NCBI RefSeq assembly: GCF_900112865.1 | Contig: NZ_FONH01000020.1 | Coordinates: forward strand, 1-64,000 | Direction of reading: 5' to 3' | Length of the DNA stretch: 64,000 nucleotides | Source: Dyella marensis | GTDB taxonomy: Bacteria > Pseudomonadota > Gammaproteobacteria > Xanthomonadales > Rhodanobacteraceae | Shown: one piece after another, positions 31,923 through 41,930 of the stretch | Layout: every line of letters begins with the position of its first letter | Position numbering within the stretch: the stretch's first letter is position 1 | Translations under genes and position numbers: made by a program | Notes under the pieces: model-generated | What the model was told of the DNA's origin: nothing | Databases searched by the model: none | The model's input: only the letters and a program-made list of their open reading frames with translations

Positions 31923-33380
31923 ATGCAGAAATCCGCCCTCATCCGTACCCCCTGGGCAGCAGGCCTGGGCCTGGCCCTTGCCGGCTGTGCGGTGGGCCCG
32001 GACTACCGCGAGCCAGCCCCGGCGGCACCCGTGGCGTGGAGCGCGCCGCTTCCGCATGGCGGTGCCGTGGGTTCGCTCGATGCATGGTGGGCGCAATTCG
32101 ACGATCCGCTGGTGGCCAGGCTGGTGGCGATGGCCGAGGCCGACAGTCCGTCGCTGGCCAAAGCCTGGGCGAATATCGAGAAGGCTCGCGCCACCCTGGT
32201 GTCCGCCAGGGCTGACGGCCTGCCGACCCTGACGGGCGGCAGTTCGATCACCCGCAGCAAGCAGCAGATCCTGCCGGGGAGCGAAACCACCAGCAGCACA
32301 CGCAGCGGCGAGCTGGACGCGTCCTGGGAGATCGACTTGTTCGGCAAGGTGCGCCGCACTACCGAGGCCGCCCGCGCGCTCGTCGGCGCGCGCGTGAGCG
32401 ACTGGCACGATGCGCGGGTCTCGCTGGCGGCGGAAGTCGCCGATACCTATGTCGAATACCGCGGCTGCGCGCAATTGGCCGATGCGTACGAGCGCGAACT
32501 GCAGTCGGAGACGCAAACAGAGCAGGCCACGGCCAGCCTGGTCCGCGCCGGTTTCAAGTCCCCGTCGGACGGCGCCCTTGCACGCGCGGGCACCGCCGAC
32601 ACCCGATCCACTCTTGTTTCACAGCGCGGTCAATGCGAGCTGCTGGTCAAATCGCTGGTAAACCTCACGGGATCCGATGAGGCCCAGTTGCGCGCATTGT
32701 TGGTCATGGGCGATGGGCACCTGCCGCAGCCGGCAATGCTGGCGGTAGAGAGTGTGCCCGCGCAGGTGCTGCGCCAGCGCCCCGATCTCGCCTCGCTGGA
32801 GCGGCAAGTGGCAGCCGCCAGCGCGGATATCGGGGTCGCCCAGGCCGATCTTTATCCCAGTCTTTCGCTGTCCGGTTCCATTTCGGTGTCGGCCAGCAAC
32901 AGCACCCGTCCGGCGACGGGCTGGTCGCTCGGGCCCTCGCTGTCCATCCCGATCTTCAATGGCGGCTCGCGCCGCGCGGCGGTGAAAAGCGCTTATGCGA
33001 GTTACGCCGTGGCGCTCGCCGATTATCGGCAAGGCGTGCGCGATGCGGTGAAGGAAGTCGAGCAGGCCCTGGTCAATCTCGACAGCACGGACCGTCGCGC
33101 CGCCGACGCCGCCACGGCCGACGACGAATACCGCCGCTATTTCCTGGCCACGGAAAAGAGCTGGCGGGCAGGGCGCGAGACCCTGCTCACGCTGGAGGAG
33201 GCGCGGCGCTCGGCGCTGTCGGCCGAAGTCCAGCGCATCACGCTGCAGCGCGATCGCGTCGCGTACTGGATCGCGCTGTACAAGGCGCTCGGCGGCGGAT
33301 GGGCGCCGGACCGCCCTGCGCAACCTCCGACGGCGGCGCTGCCGGCGTCACCGATCAACCACCCGCGGAGTGCGTCTTGA
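31923..33380 (+). CDS. RND efflux outer membrane lipoprotein, NodT/OprM type
   Basis: A 485-aa TolC-like channel. The signal ends with lipobox LAGC (LGLALAGCAVGPDY), then two outer membrane factor repeats with QVLRQRPDLASLERQ and SLSIPIFNGGSRRA, both typical. It would form the outer duct of the tripartite pump with the next two genes. The ATG at 31923 is used; a GTG six bases earlier is in frame. Its stop overlaps the TTG start of the adaptor gene, which shows coupling. Confidence 0.92.
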   Translation: MQKSALIRTPWAAGLGLALAGCAVGPDYREPAPAAPVAWSAPLPHGGAVGSLDAWWAQFDDPLVARLVAMAEADSPSLAKAWANIEKARATLVSARADGLPTLTGGSSITRSKQQILPGSETTSSTRSGELDASWEIDLFGKVRRTTEAARALVGARVSDWHDARVSLAAEVADTYVEYRGCAQLADAYERELQSETQTEQATASLVRAGFKSPSDGALARAGTADTRSTLVSQRGQCELLVKSLVNLTGSDEAQLRALLVMGDGHLPQPAMLAVESVPAQVLRQRPDLASLERQVAAASADIGVAQADLYPSLSLSGSISVSASNSTRPATGWSLGPSLSIPIFNGGSRRAAVKSAYASYAVALADYRQGVRDAVKEVEQALVNLDSTDRRAADAATADDEYRRYFLATEKSWRAGRETLLTLEEARRSALSAEVQRITLQRDRVAYWIALYKALGGGWAPDRPAQPPTAALPASPINHPRSAS

Positions 33381-34498
33381 ATCGCAAGTCTCTTATGGCC
33401 GCCATCGTCGCGATCGTTGCCGCGGTTGCCGGCGTGGGCATCTGGCGCGGGGCGCACGGGCGCGCCGATGTCACTTCAGGCGGGGATGCGACGCGCGCCT
33501 TGACCGTGGAGATCGTCGCACCGGAGCTCCGCACCTGGCCGGGCACCGAGCAAGCGAGCGGGCCTGTCACCGCCTGGCAGGAGGTGATCGTCAGCCCGGA
33601 AACCGGCGGGCTGCGCATCGCGGATCTGCAGGTGGATGTCGGTGCGCGCGTCAAGCGCGGCCAGCTGCTGGCCAGCCTGGCGGATGACAGCCTGCGCACG
33701 GACCTGCACAAGCAGGAAGCTCTGCTCGCCCAGGCCAACGCTTCGCTCGAACAGGCCGTCTCCAACCTCCGGCGTGCCCAGATGGTGGGCGACAGCGGCG
33801 GGCTGTCGCCGCAACAGTTAGAGGAATACCGGATCAACGAAGCCACCGCCCGCGCCTCCATGCGTTCGGCGAAGGCCGATGTGGACAGTGTCCAGCTCAA
33901 GCTGCGGCAGTCCCGCGTCGTGGCGCCCGACGACGGCATCGTCTCGTCCAAGTCGGCCGTGCTCGGCAATGTGGTCAGCGCCGGCGCGGAGATGTTCCGC
34001 CTGATCCGCCAGGGCCGGCTGGAGTGGCGTCCGGAAGTGGATGCCCGCCAGTTGAACGCGATCCATGTCGGCCAGCTGGCCGATGTGATGCTGCCGTCCG
34101 GGCAGCACGTGCAAGGCCGGATCCGCGAAATCGGCCCGGCGCTCAGCACGGACACCGGCCGCGCCACGATCTATGTCAGCCTGCCCGCGGACAGCGCCGC
34201 GCGCCAGGGCATGTTTGCCAATGGCGCCATCGAGTACGAATCGCGCGCTGCGACGACCTTGCCGCAGTCGGCCGTGGTGCCGCGCGATGGCCGTTCCTAT
34301 GTCTACATGGTCGATGCGAACGGCCGGGTCAGCAGCCGTGCCGTCGATACCGGCCGCCGCTCGGGCGACCGCATCGAAATCCTCACCGCGATGGACAAGG
34401 GCGCGCGTGTCGTCGCCAGCGGCGGCGCGTTTCTGTCGGAAGACGCGATCGTGGACGTCGTACCGGCCACGCGAGATAAGGCGAGGAGTGCGCCGTGA
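33377..34498 (+). CDS. RND periplasmic adaptor (membrane fusion protein)
   Basis: A 373-aa adaptor. The TTG start (33377) lies 6 nt behind GGAG and overlaps the previous stop; it gives an N-terminal anchor (LMAAIVAIVAAVAGVGIW). Residues about 60-90 and 175-200 form the lipoyl halves, separated by a helical hairpin (QEALLAQANASLEQAVSNL); beta-barrel and membrane-proximal domains follow. It joins inner pump and outer channel. No lipobox is present, so it is held by the N-terminal helix. It overlaps the pump gene as GTGA. Confidence 0.9.
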   Translation: MNRKSLMAAIVAIVAAVAGVGIWRGAHGRADVTSGGDATRALTVEIVAPELRTWPGTEQASGPVTAWQEVIVSPETGGLRIADLQVDVGARVKRGQLLASLADDSLRTDLHKQEALLAQANASLEQAVSNLRRAQMVGDSGGLSPQQLEEYRINEATARASMRSAKADVDSVQLKLRQSRVVAPDDGIVSSKSAVLGNVVSAGAEMFRLIRQGRLEWRPEVDARQLNAIHVGQLADVMLPSGQHVQGRIREIGPALSTDTGRATIYVSLPADSAARQGMFANGAIEYESRAATTLPQSAVVPRDGRSYVYMVDANGRVSSRAVDTGRRSGDRIEILTAMDKGARVVASGGAFLSEDAIVDVVPATRDKARSAP

Positions 34499-37400
34499 AC
34501 TTTTCCGCCTGGGCCATCCGCAAGCCGGTGCCTTCGCTGCTGTTGTTTGTCCTGCTGACGGCGCTGGGCCTGATCGGTTTCCGGCGCCTGGACATCCAGG
34601 ACTTTCCCGACATGGACCTGCCCACGATCCAGGTAGCCGCGACGCTCGAAGGCGCCGCCCCGGCGCAGCTGGAAACCGAGGTCGCACGCAAGATCGAAGA
34701 CAAGCTCGCCTCGCTCACCCGGCTCGATCACATCACCACCACGATTACCGAAGGCTCGGTGCGCATCAGCGTCAGCTTCGAGCTGGACAAGAATGGCGAG
34801 GAGGCATTGAGCCAGGTGCGCAACGCGGTCGACAGCGCCCGCGCCGACCTGCCGAGCAGCATGGCTGCGCCTACGGTTTCCAAGCAGACGTCGGCCAACT
34901 CATGGCTGCTCACCTATGCGATCGCCTCCGACCGGCTCGACGAACGGGACCTGTCCTGGTTCGTCGACAACAAGCTGTCCAAGGCGCTGCTCGCGGTGAA
35001 AGGCGTGGCGTCGGTGACGCGCGTGGGCGGCGTGGACCGTGAGGTCCATGTGGATCTCGATCCCACCTTGATGGCCGGCCTGGGCGTCACGCCTTCCGAT
35101 GTGTCCACCCGGATCAAGGCGGTGCAGAAGGAGAGTTCGGGCGGCGAGGGCAGGGTCGGCACGGAGCGGCAGGGCAGCCGGACCATCGGCACGGTCGGCT
35201 CGGCGGCGGAAGTCGCCGCCATTACCGTGCCGCTGAGCGATGGGCGCTACATCCGGCTGGACCAGGTGGCCCGCATCAGCGACAACCATGCCGAGCGGAG
35301 CACGCTGGCCTTTCGCGACGGGCAACCGGTGATCGCCTTCCAGGTCACGCGCTCGCTCGGCTATTCGGATGTCGGCGTGACACGTGGCGTGCGGGCCGCC
35401 GTGGAGGCTTTCGCCAGGGAGCACCCGGAAGTCGCCATCGACGAAGCGAGCAACACGATCGACCCGATCGAAGAGAACTACCACGGCTCGATGTCCCTGC
35501 TGGGCGAGGGCGCCTTGCTAGCCATCGTCGTGGTGTGGTGGTTCCTGCGCGACTGGCGCGCCACGCTCATCTCGGCCACCGCGCTTCCGCTCTCGATCAT
35601 CCCGGCCTTCCTGTTCATGGCGCTGGCCGGCTATTCGCTCAATACGGTGACGCTGCTGTCGCTGTCGCTGGTGGTCGGCATCCTGGTCGACGACGCCATC
35701 GTCGAGATCGAGAACATCGAACGCCACCTCAAGATGGGCAAGACGCCTTACCAGGCGGCCATGGAGGCGGCTGACGAAATTGGCCTGGCGGTGATCGCAA
35801 CGACGTTCACGCTGGTCGCGGTATTCCTGCCGACGGCGTTCATGAGCGGCATTCCCGAGCTGATCTTCCGGCAGTTCGGCGTCACCGCCTCGATCGCGGT
35901 GCTGGCCTCGCTGCTGGTGGCGCGGCTGCTCACGCCGATGATGGCGGCCTACCTGCTCAAGCCGGCAAGGCAGGGCGAAGCCGACGCGCCCGATGGCCCG
36001 ATCATGCGGCGCTACCTGCAGTGGGTGCGGGCCGCGCTGGTCCGGCGCCGCACCACCGTCGTCGGCGCAGCGCTGTTCTTCGCCGTGGCGCTGGCCGTGT
36101 TGCCGCTGCTGCCTACGGGTTTCATCCCCGCCAAGGACCAGGCCCAGTCGCGCGTGACGCTGACCTTACCGCCGGGAAGCCGGCTGGAAACCACAGCGGC
36201 GATGAGCCTGCGCGCGGCGAACCTGATCCGCTCGCTGCCCGAAGTCCGTGGCGTGTTTGCCGCGGTGGGCACCGCAACCAGTGGCGCCGACATGTCGGCC
36301 AGCTCCACCAATGACGCCACCGGCGCCACGCTGACCGTCGACCTCGCCCCCAGGGCGCAGCGCAAGCTCACCCAGCCGCAGGTCGAGGCCCGTATGCGCG
36401 ACCTGCTGCGCGCGCTGCCGGGCGTGCGCGTGTCGGTCGGCAGCGGCGCCAGCGGCAAGACCCTGGATATCACGCTCGCCAGCGACGATCCCGCCACGCT
36501 GACCGCGGCCGCCATCAAGGCAGAGGCGCAGTTGCGCACGCTCAAGGGCATCGGCAACGTCACCTCCAGCGCCGCCCTGCAGCGACCGGAAATCCAGGTC
36601 AGGCCGGATTTCGCCCGCGCCGCCTCGCTGGGCGTCACCTCGGAGGCGCTGGCCGATGCGGTGCGCCTGGCGACGTACGGCGACTATTCGACCGCGCTGC
36701 CCAAGCTCAATCTGCCCGAGCGCCAGATTCCGATCCGTGCGCGCATGGATCCCGCCATCCGGAACGACCTCGCGGCGGTAGCGCAGCTGCGCGTGCCGGG
36801 CAGCCATGGCACGGTGAGCCTCGGATCGGTGGCCGCTGTGTCGATGGGCAGCGGGCCGGCGCAGATCGATCGGCTGGACCGGTCGCGCAATGTCACGCTC
36901 AGCGTGGAACTCAATGGCCGCTCGAGCGGCGAAGTGCAACGCGAGGCAATGCAGCTGCCGGCACTGAAGAGCCTGCCGGGCGGGGTGCGCCTGGTGGAAC
37001 AGGGCGAGCTGCAGCACATGGCGGAGCTCTTTCAAAGCTTCGGCCTGGCCATGGCGATCGGCATCTTCTGCATCTATGCGGTGCTGGTGCTGCTGTTCCA
37101 CGACTTCCTGCAGCCGGCCACGATCCTGTGTGCATTGCCGCTTGCCCTGGCCGGCGCCTTGATCGCGCTGTGGGTCACCAGCCAGTCGTTCTCGATGCCC
37201 TCGGTGATCGGCGTGCTGATGCTGATGGGCATCGTGACGAAGAACTCCATCCTGCTGGTGGAGTACGCCATCCTGGCGCGGCGCGAACGCGGCATGAGCC
37301 GGCTGGATGCGATCGTCGACGCCTGCCACAAGCGTGCACGTCCGATCGTCATGACGACCATCGCGATGGGCGCCGGCATGCTGCCCAATGCACTGGGCAT

Positions 37401-37605
37401 GGGCGCGGAGCCGAGTTTCCGGCAGCCGATGGCGATCGTGGTGATCGGCGGACTCCTGACCTCGACCATCCTCAGCCTGCTGGTGATCCCGGTGGTTTTC
37501 ACCTATGTCGACGATATGCTCGAGTGGGGGAAGCGGTTGTTCGTGCGCGGTCCTCGCCGCAACGGTGCCACGGACTGGCGCCCCAAGGTGGATGGCATGC
37601 CGTGA
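34495..37605 (+). CDS. RND multidrug efflux pump, inner membrane (HAE1/MdtB-like)
   Basis: A 1036-aa proton-driven exporter of full length. The first transmembrane helix follows SAWAIRKPVPS; TM4 carries the proton-relay VDDAIVEIENIERH; the second-half helices include GVLMLMGIVTKNSILLVEY. Two large periplasmic loops (porter and docking domains) lie between TM1-2 and TM7-8. The subgroup resembles HAE1 pumps of the MdtB/MexF breadth, but substrates cannot be predicted. The gene is last in the operon and is followed by a terminator. Confidence 0.93.
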   Translation: MNFSAWAIRKPVPSLLLFVLLTALGLIGFRRLDIQDFPDMDLPTIQVAATLEGAAPAQLETEVARKIEDKLASLTRLDHITTTITEGSVRISVSFELDKNGEEALSQVRNAVDSARADLPSSMAAPTVSKQTSANSWLLTYAIASDRLDERDLSWFVDNKLSKALLAVKGVASVTRVGGVDREVHVDLDPTLMAGLGVTPSDVSTRIKAVQKESSGGEGRVGTERQGSRTIGTVGSAAEVAAITVPLSDGRYIRLDQVARISDNHAERSTLAFRDGQPVIAFQVTRSLGYSDVGVTRGVRAAVEAFAREHPEVAIDEASNTIDPIEENYHGSMSLLGEGALLAIVVVWWFLRDWRATLISATALPLSIIPAFLFMALAGYSLNTVTLLSLSLVVGILVDDAIVEIENIERHLKMGKTPYQAAMEAADEIGLAVIATTFTLVAVFLPTAFMSGIPELIFRQFGVTASIAVLASLLVARLLTPMMAAYLLKPARQGEADAPDGPIMRRYLQWVRAALVRRRTTVVGAALFFAVALAVLPLLPTGFIPAKDQAQSRVTLTLPPGSRLETTAAMSLRAANLIRSLPEVRGVFAAVGTATSGADMSASSTNDATGATLTVDLAPRAQRKLTQPQVEARMRDLLRALPGVRVSVGSGASGKTLDITLASDDPATLTAAAIKAEAQLRTLKGIGNVTSSAALQRPEIQVRPDFARAASLGVTSEALADAVRLATYGDYSTALPKLNLPERQIPIRARMDPAIRNDLAAVAQLRVPGSHGTVSLGSVAAVSMGSGPAQIDRLDRSRNVTLSVELNGRSSGEVQREAMQLPALKSLPGGVRLVEQGELQHMAELFQSFGLAMAIGIFCIYAVLVLLFHDFLQPATILCALPLALAGALIALWVTSQSFSMPSVIGVLMLMGIVTKNSILLVEYAILARRERGMSRLDAIVDACHKRARPIVMTTIAMGAGMLPNALGMGAEPSFRQPMAIVVIGGLLTSTILSLLVIPVVFTYVDDMLEWGKRLFVRGPRRNGATDWRPKVDGMP

Positions 37606-37721
37606 GAGGCTGAAGGCCTGTGTCGAAGGGCGGCCGTTCACCGACCCTTGAGATCTCGAGCAGCCAGTTCGCTTCGCGGGAGTAGTTATCGAGCAAGGAG
37701 CTCGCTATGCGTGGGAAGCAC

Positions 37722-37741
37722 GCGGGCTACGGCCCGCTTTT
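37722..37741 (+). terminator. Terminator of the RND operon
   Basis: GCGGGC-TACG-GCCCGC stem-loop (37722-37737) followed by TTTT. It lies about 115 bp after the pump stop. The rest of the gap to 37885 holds nothing recognisable. Confidence 0.55.
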
Positions 37742-37884
37742 CACGTCAGCCGGCTACTGACACTCGGCGACTTCGAGGCTGGATATGGACGTAGCCTTTG
37801 CGCGCGCAGCGAGCATGGCTACGTTAACCGATGCCACGAGCAACAGGGGGGCAACCCCGAGCGTGGCATGGTAGCCGCATGGCA

Positions 37885-38871
37885 CTACCACGCGTAGGCA
37901 GCGGGCGCCTCACCTCCAGGCCCTGGCCAGATCTCGTCCAGTCGTGCCAAGGTTTCATCGGACAAGCTCAGCGAAGGCGCCTTCAGGTTCTGGCGCAACT
38001 GCTCGACCGTGCGAGGTCCGCTGATCACGGTCGTGACCACTGGCTGATGAAGAAGCCAGGCGAGCGCCACATCCGATGGCGCTTCCCCGATGTCGTCGCA
38101 TAGCTTCTCGTAGGCTTCCAGTTGCGGACGCAGCTGCGCGATGCGCTGCTGCAGGTGCGGCGTCGCCCTGCGCCCGTCGGATATCTTGCGCAGCACGCCA
38201 CCGAGCAAGCCCATGCCGATAGGGCTCCAGGGAATGAGGCCGATACCGAAGTGACGCAGCGCAGGAATCACTTCCAGCTCGATGGTACGTTGAGTCAGGT
38301 TGTAGAGGCTCTGTTCCGATGCAAGGCCGAGCGTATGCCGCGCATTCGCCATGCACTGCGCCGTTGCGATGTCCCAGCCAGCGAAATTGCTGCTGCCGAC
38401 ATAAGTGATCTTTCCCTCGCGGATCAGCTGTTCCATCGCCTGCCAGATTTCTTCCCATGGCGTGGCCCGGTCGACGTGGTGCATCTGGTAGAGATCGATG
38501 TGGTCGGTCTTCAGCCGCCGCAGGCTGGCCTCGCAGGCGCGGCGGATGTGATAGGCCGACAGGTATTTATCGTTCGGACCGATGTCCATCGGCTGGTACA
38601 CCTTGGTCGCCAGCACGATGCGGTCGCGGTGGCCTCCCTTTGCCAGCCAGCGGCCGATGATTTCCTCGGAAGTGCCGAAACCCTTTTCCATGTCGGGCGT
38701 CTGCGGGCCACCATAGACATCTGCCGTATCGAAGAAATTGATGCCCGTGTGCAACGCCTCGTCCATGATCGCGAAGCTGGTGGCTTCGTCGGTCAGCTCG
38801 CCGAAGTTCATGGTGCCGAGCGAAAGCCGGCTGACTTTCAGGCCGGTGCGGCCCAGGTGTGCGTAATCCAT
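37885..38871 (-). CDS. Aldo/keto reductase
   Basis: A 328-aa (beta/alpha)8 NADPH-dependent reductase. The catalytic tetrad is in place: Asp48 and Tyr53 (FFDTADVYGG), Lys90 (LATKVY) and His131 (YQMHH). It is closest in pattern to the AKR11/YajO-type group that reduces aldehydes and ketones or serves as a potassium-channel-like beta subunit. It lies at the 3' end of a minus-strand series of oxidoreductases and is separated from the alcohol dehydrogenase gene by 53 bp. Confidence 0.9.
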   Translation of the reverse strand: MDYAHLGRTGLKVSRLSLGTMNFGELTDEATSFAIMDEALHTGINFFDTADVYGGPQTPDMEKGFGTSEEIIGRWLAKGGHRDRIVLATKVYQPMDIGPNDKYLSAYHIRRACEASLRRLKTDHIDLYQMHHVDRATPWEEIWQAMEQLIREGKITYVGSSNFAGWDIATAQCMANARHTLGLASEQSLYNLTQRTIELEVIPALRHFGIGLIPWSPIGMGLLGGVLRKISDGRRATPHLQQRIAQLRPQLEAYEKLCDDIGEAPSDVALAWLLHQPVVTTVISGPRTVEQLRQNLKAPSLSLSDETLARLDEIWPGPGGEAPAAYAW

Positions 38872-38924
38872 CGATATGTCTCCCGGGAAACGTGTCGTGA
38901 GAACAGCGGCGTATCAGTGCATCG

Positions 38925-39941
38925 TCACGGTTGCAGCAACGCCTTGATCGCGCGGCGTTCGTCCATCGCCTTGTAGCCTTCGGCAACCTGGTCCAGTGGT
39001 AGAACGAGATCGAAGACGGCCGAGGGATCGATTTTCTGGTCGAGAATGAGATCGATCAGATCGGGCAGGTAACGACGCACCGGCGCGGGACCGCCTTCCA
39101 GGTGGATGTGCGAGAAGAACAGCGCCTGGCCCTCGATCTCCACGCCATGGGGCACGCCGACGAAGGACATATGCCCGCCCTTGCGCGTGACGCGCATCGC
39201 CTGCTGCATCGATTCGCCGGTGCCCACGCACTCGAGGACGCTGTCGGCGCCCAGGCCGCGCGTCAGTTCCATGATCCTGGCCACGCCTTCCTCGCCGCGC
39301 TCGGCCACGATATCCGTGGCGCCGAAATCGAGCGCCAGCTTCTGTCGCGCGGGATGGCGGCTCATCACGATGATGCGTTCGGCGCCCATCTGTTTGGCGG
39401 ACAGCACCGCCAACAGACCCACGGCACCATCGCCCACGACCACGGCGGTGACGCCCGGCCTTACCCTGGCCGCATCGGCCGCGTACCAGCCGGTGCCGAG
39501 CACGTCGGAAGACGCAAGCAGGCCCGGCACCATCGAGGCATCCGGTGCTTCGCGGGTAGCGACCAGTGTCCCGTCGGCATGCGCAACGCGCAGGTACGGC
39601 GACTGCGCCTGGCTGACGAATTCACGCTGCACGCAGGAGGACTGGTAGCCGATATTGCACGTCGGGCATGTGTTGTCGGAGGTGGCAAAAGAACCCACCA
39701 CGAATTGTCCTTTCTTTATCGCCATTACGGCGCTGCCCACCTCTTCGACATAGCCGCAGTACTCGTGTCCCATGCGTGTGGGTCCGCTGCCCGGCGAAAT
39801 GCCACGATATGGCCATAGGTCCGAGCCGCATACACAGGTGACTGCGATGCGGATAATCGCATCGGTAGGCTTTTCGATCTTGGGCTCGGGGACTTCCTCG
39901 AAACGGATGTCGTTCGGGCCGTGCAGTACGGTGCCTTTCAT
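38925..39941 (-). CDS. Zinc-dependent alcohol dehydrogenase family protein
   Basis: A 338-aa medium-chain dehydrogenase. The catalytic zinc site is marked by CVCGSD, GHEYCGYVEEVG and a later Asp/Glu. The structural zinc loop seems partial: CPTCNIGYQSSC gives three cysteines. The NAD(P) motif reads VVGDGAVGLLAV. It starts MKGTVLHGPNDIRFEE, with AGGA upstream. Its ATG overlaps the stop of the cyclophilin-like gene (ATGA), so the two are coupled. The substrate is unknown. Confidence 0.9.
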   Translation of the reverse strand: MKGTVLHGPNDIRFEEVPEPKIEKPTDAIIRIAVTCVCGSDLWPYRGISPGSGPTRMGHEYCGYVEEVGSAVMAIKKGQFVVGSFATSDNTCPTCNIGYQSSCVQREFVSQAQSPYLRVAHADGTLVATREAPDASMVPGLLASSDVLGTGWYAADAARVRPGVTAVVVGDGAVGLLAVLSAKQMGAERIIVMSRHPARQKLALDFGATDIVAERGEEGVARIMELTRGLGADSVLECVGTGESMQQAMRVTRKGGHMSFVGVPHGVEIEGQALFFSHIHLEGGPAPVRRYLPDLIDLILDQKIDPSAVFDLVLPLDQVAEGYKAMDERRAIKALLQP

Positions 39942-40321
39942 GTCTGAGATCCTTTGATCGTTTGCGAAGCGACGCTCGTCGCCTCGATCGTGACGGTGAG
40001 TGCGCCGGGCGCGGCCAGAACGTCCAGCCCGGCGTCGATCCGGCCGAGCCTCACCAAACCGTCGGAATAGCGAAACTCGTGCAGGAATATCGCGAGGTTT
40101 CCCCAAGGCGCATAGAAGGCAACGTCGCCGGTCGCGGGGCTATAGCCAGCGGCCTCCGCGGCTACGTCGAGGCTTCGCGGAAGATCGGCGATCTTCTCGA
40201 CCTTGCCGTAATCGCTCAGCTCAAGCTTCAGAGGCAGAAAGGCGGCAAAGTCACGTGCGATAGCCGTGTCATCCAGGATGACGGCTACGGAACGCCCAGC
40301 TGTCCGGATAGTCACCTGCAC
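39938..40321 (-). CDS. Cyclophilin-like fold protein
   Basis: A 127-aa protein starting MQVTIRTAGRSVAVILDD, with FAAFLPLKLELSDYGKVEKI, GDVAFYAPWGNLAIFLHEF and RLGRIDAGLDVL. This is the pattern of the bacterial cyclophilin_like2 family, which keeps the barrel fold but lacks known prolyl isomerase activity. It is short and without a signal peptide. It overlaps the dehydrogenase gene downstream and lies 7 bp after the hydrolase gene. Confidence 0.8.
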   Translation of the reverse strand: MQVTIRTAGRSVAVILDDTAIARDFAAFLPLKLELSDYGKVEKIADLPRSLDVAAEAAGYSPATGDVAFYAPWGNLAIFLHEFRYSDGLVRLGRIDAGLDVLAAPGALTVTIEATSVASQTIKGSQT

Positions 40322-40328
40322 AGATCTG

Positions 40329-41351
40329 CTACCTCAGGTTGGTCTTGAAGAAGCTGGTCAGCTTTTCCCAGGGAATGAGATCGACACGATCGTAAAGGTC
40401 CACATGCCCCGCTCCCTTTACCCAATAAAGTTCTTTCGGCTGATCAGCCCGCCGATACGCCTCTTCGCTGAAACCACGGGAAAAGGACTGATCGCCACTG
40501 ATGAACAGCATGGGCCGCGGTGAGATCGCGTCGATGTCATTGAGCGGATAGAAATTGAGGAACTTCACATTGCTGGTCAGCGTTGGATGCGTCGTCGTCG
40601 CCGGCGAAGCCCCCGCGGGCGTGTATTCGCCGCGTGGCGTGCGATAGAAATCGTAAAACTCCCTTTGCATGGCAGGCGTATCCACGGTCAGTTCGTTCAC
40701 GGTACCGCCGGTGTACTCCGCTTTTCCGCCGCTGAACTCGACCCATCGCTGCGCAGCAGCTTCCGCCGTGATCTTCTTACGCTGCTCCAGCGTTGTCAGG
40801 CTGCGAGCGGCCGAACCCATATCGACCATGGCGACCGTGGCGATGGCCTTCATGCGCGGATCGATCTTCGCCGCGCTGATGACGAAGCCACCGCCCGCAC
40901 AAATCCCCAGTACGCCGATGCGCTCACGATCAATGAATGACTGCGTTCCCAGGAAGTCCAGCGCTGCGCTGAAGTCCTCGGCGTAGACATCCGGAAGCAC
41001 CGCGTTGCGGGGCTGGCCGTCGCTCTCCCCCCAGAATGAGAGATCCAGTGACAAGGTTACGAAACCTTGTTCCGCCAGTTTCTGTGCGTATAGGTTCGCG
41101 CTCTGTTCCTTGACGGCTCCGAACGGGTGTCCAACGACGATGGCCGGATGTTTCGTACCCCGATCCAGGTGTTGGGGAACGAATAGATTACCGACGACCT
41201 TCATCTTGTACTGATTATCGAAGGCGATTCTCTGCGAGGTCACTCGGTCGCTTTTGTAAAAATTGTTCGCACCGTTGGACATGTCTTGGCCCATTGCGAT
41301 GAAGGGGGACGCGGTAGCCAGCATCACGGCCAGCAGGAGGTGTTTTTTCAT
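40329..41351 (-). CDS. Secreted alpha/beta hydrolase with Cys nucleophile, copy 1
   Basis: A 340-aa protein with a signal peptide (MKKHLLLAVMLATASPFIAMG). The alpha/beta hydrolase core starts AIVVGHPFGAVKEQSANLY. The nucleophile elbow is GICAGGG, with Cys where most hydrolases have Ser, as in dienelactone hydrolases; the Asp is likely in LFISGDQSF and the His in GAGHVDLYD. Substrate unknown. A second, closely similar gene lies at 47196-48359. It is 7 bp upstream of the cyclophilin-like gene in the same direction. Confidence 0.85.
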   Translation of the reverse strand: MKKHLLLAVMLATASPFIAMGQDMSNGANNFYKSDRVTSQRIAFDNQYKMKVVGNLFVPQHLDRGTKHPAIVVGHPFGAVKEQSANLYAQKLAEQGFVTLSLDLSFWGESDGQPRNAVLPDVYAEDFSAALDFLGTQSFIDRERIGVLGICAGGGFVISAAKIDPRMKAIATVAMVDMGSAARSLTTLEQRKKITAEAAAQRWVEFSGGKAEYTGGTVNELTVDTPAMQREFYDFYRTPRGEYTPAGASPATTTHPTLTSNVKFLNFYPLNDIDAISPRPMLFISGDQSFSRGFSEEAYRRADQPKELYWVKGAGHVDLYDRVDLIPWEKLTSFFKTNLR

Positions 41352-41372
41352 CAGAGCGTCCTCGACTGAACT

Positions 41373-41930
41373 TCAGGCCGCGACCGGCTGGAGCCTGGCC
41401 ACTGTCTCTGCCACGCGCAGGCCGAGATAGGCAGCAGTCTCCAGATCGCTGGCGATCGGCGATATCTCGGTGGACACGTCATCGGATTGCGCCATCGCGC
41501 CCAGCCATCCGCCGATCCGGTTGGGCTCCTCGGGCGAATTCCCTGGAAATAGATCGAGCCCGACCCAGACCATGCCGTGCTGTGCGGCGAACAACGCCAG
41601 CGTGATCAGTGAATTGAGCTTGTCGCCGTGCTGGGCTCCGGAGTTGGTGAAGCCGGCGGCGATCTTGTTGCGCCAGGTCTGCCTTACCCAGGTGGGATGG
41701 GTCGAGTCCTCCATGAATTTTTTGAGGCGCGCGCTCACCGTGCCGTTATAGGTGGGCGAACCGAAAACGATGGCGTCGCTTTCAGCCAGTCGGTCCCAGG
41801 GAATGTTGCCATCGGCCACGGCGATCAACTGGGCCTCGGCACCGGCGGCGCGGCGAACACCTTCGGCCACGGCCTCGGCTTGCTTCTGTGTATGGCCATG
41901 GCCACTGTCGTAGACGATGCAGACAAGCAT
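41373..41930 (-). CDS. Flavodoxin-fold NAD(P)H:quinone oxidoreductase, WrbA-like
   Basis: A 185-aa FMN protein. The phosphate loop is YDSGHGHTQKQAEAVAEGV near the start; the isoalloxazine loops are SPTYNGTVSARLKKFMEDS and FTNSGAQHGDK. It is expected to reduce quinones by two electrons and so avoid radicals. The start at 41930 has AGGAAA 8 nt upstream; the frame is open to 41987 but this adds a stretch unlike the family. Confidence 0.88.
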   Translation of the reverse strand: MLVCIVYDSGHGHTQKQAEAVAEGVRRAAGAEAQLIAVADGNIPWDRLAESDAIVFGSPTYNGTVSARLKKFMEDSTHPTWVRQTWRNKIAAGFTNSGAQHGDKLNSLITLALFAAQHGMVWVGLDLFPGNSPEEPNRIGGWLGAMAQSDDVSTEISPIASDLETAAYLGLRVAETVARLQPVAA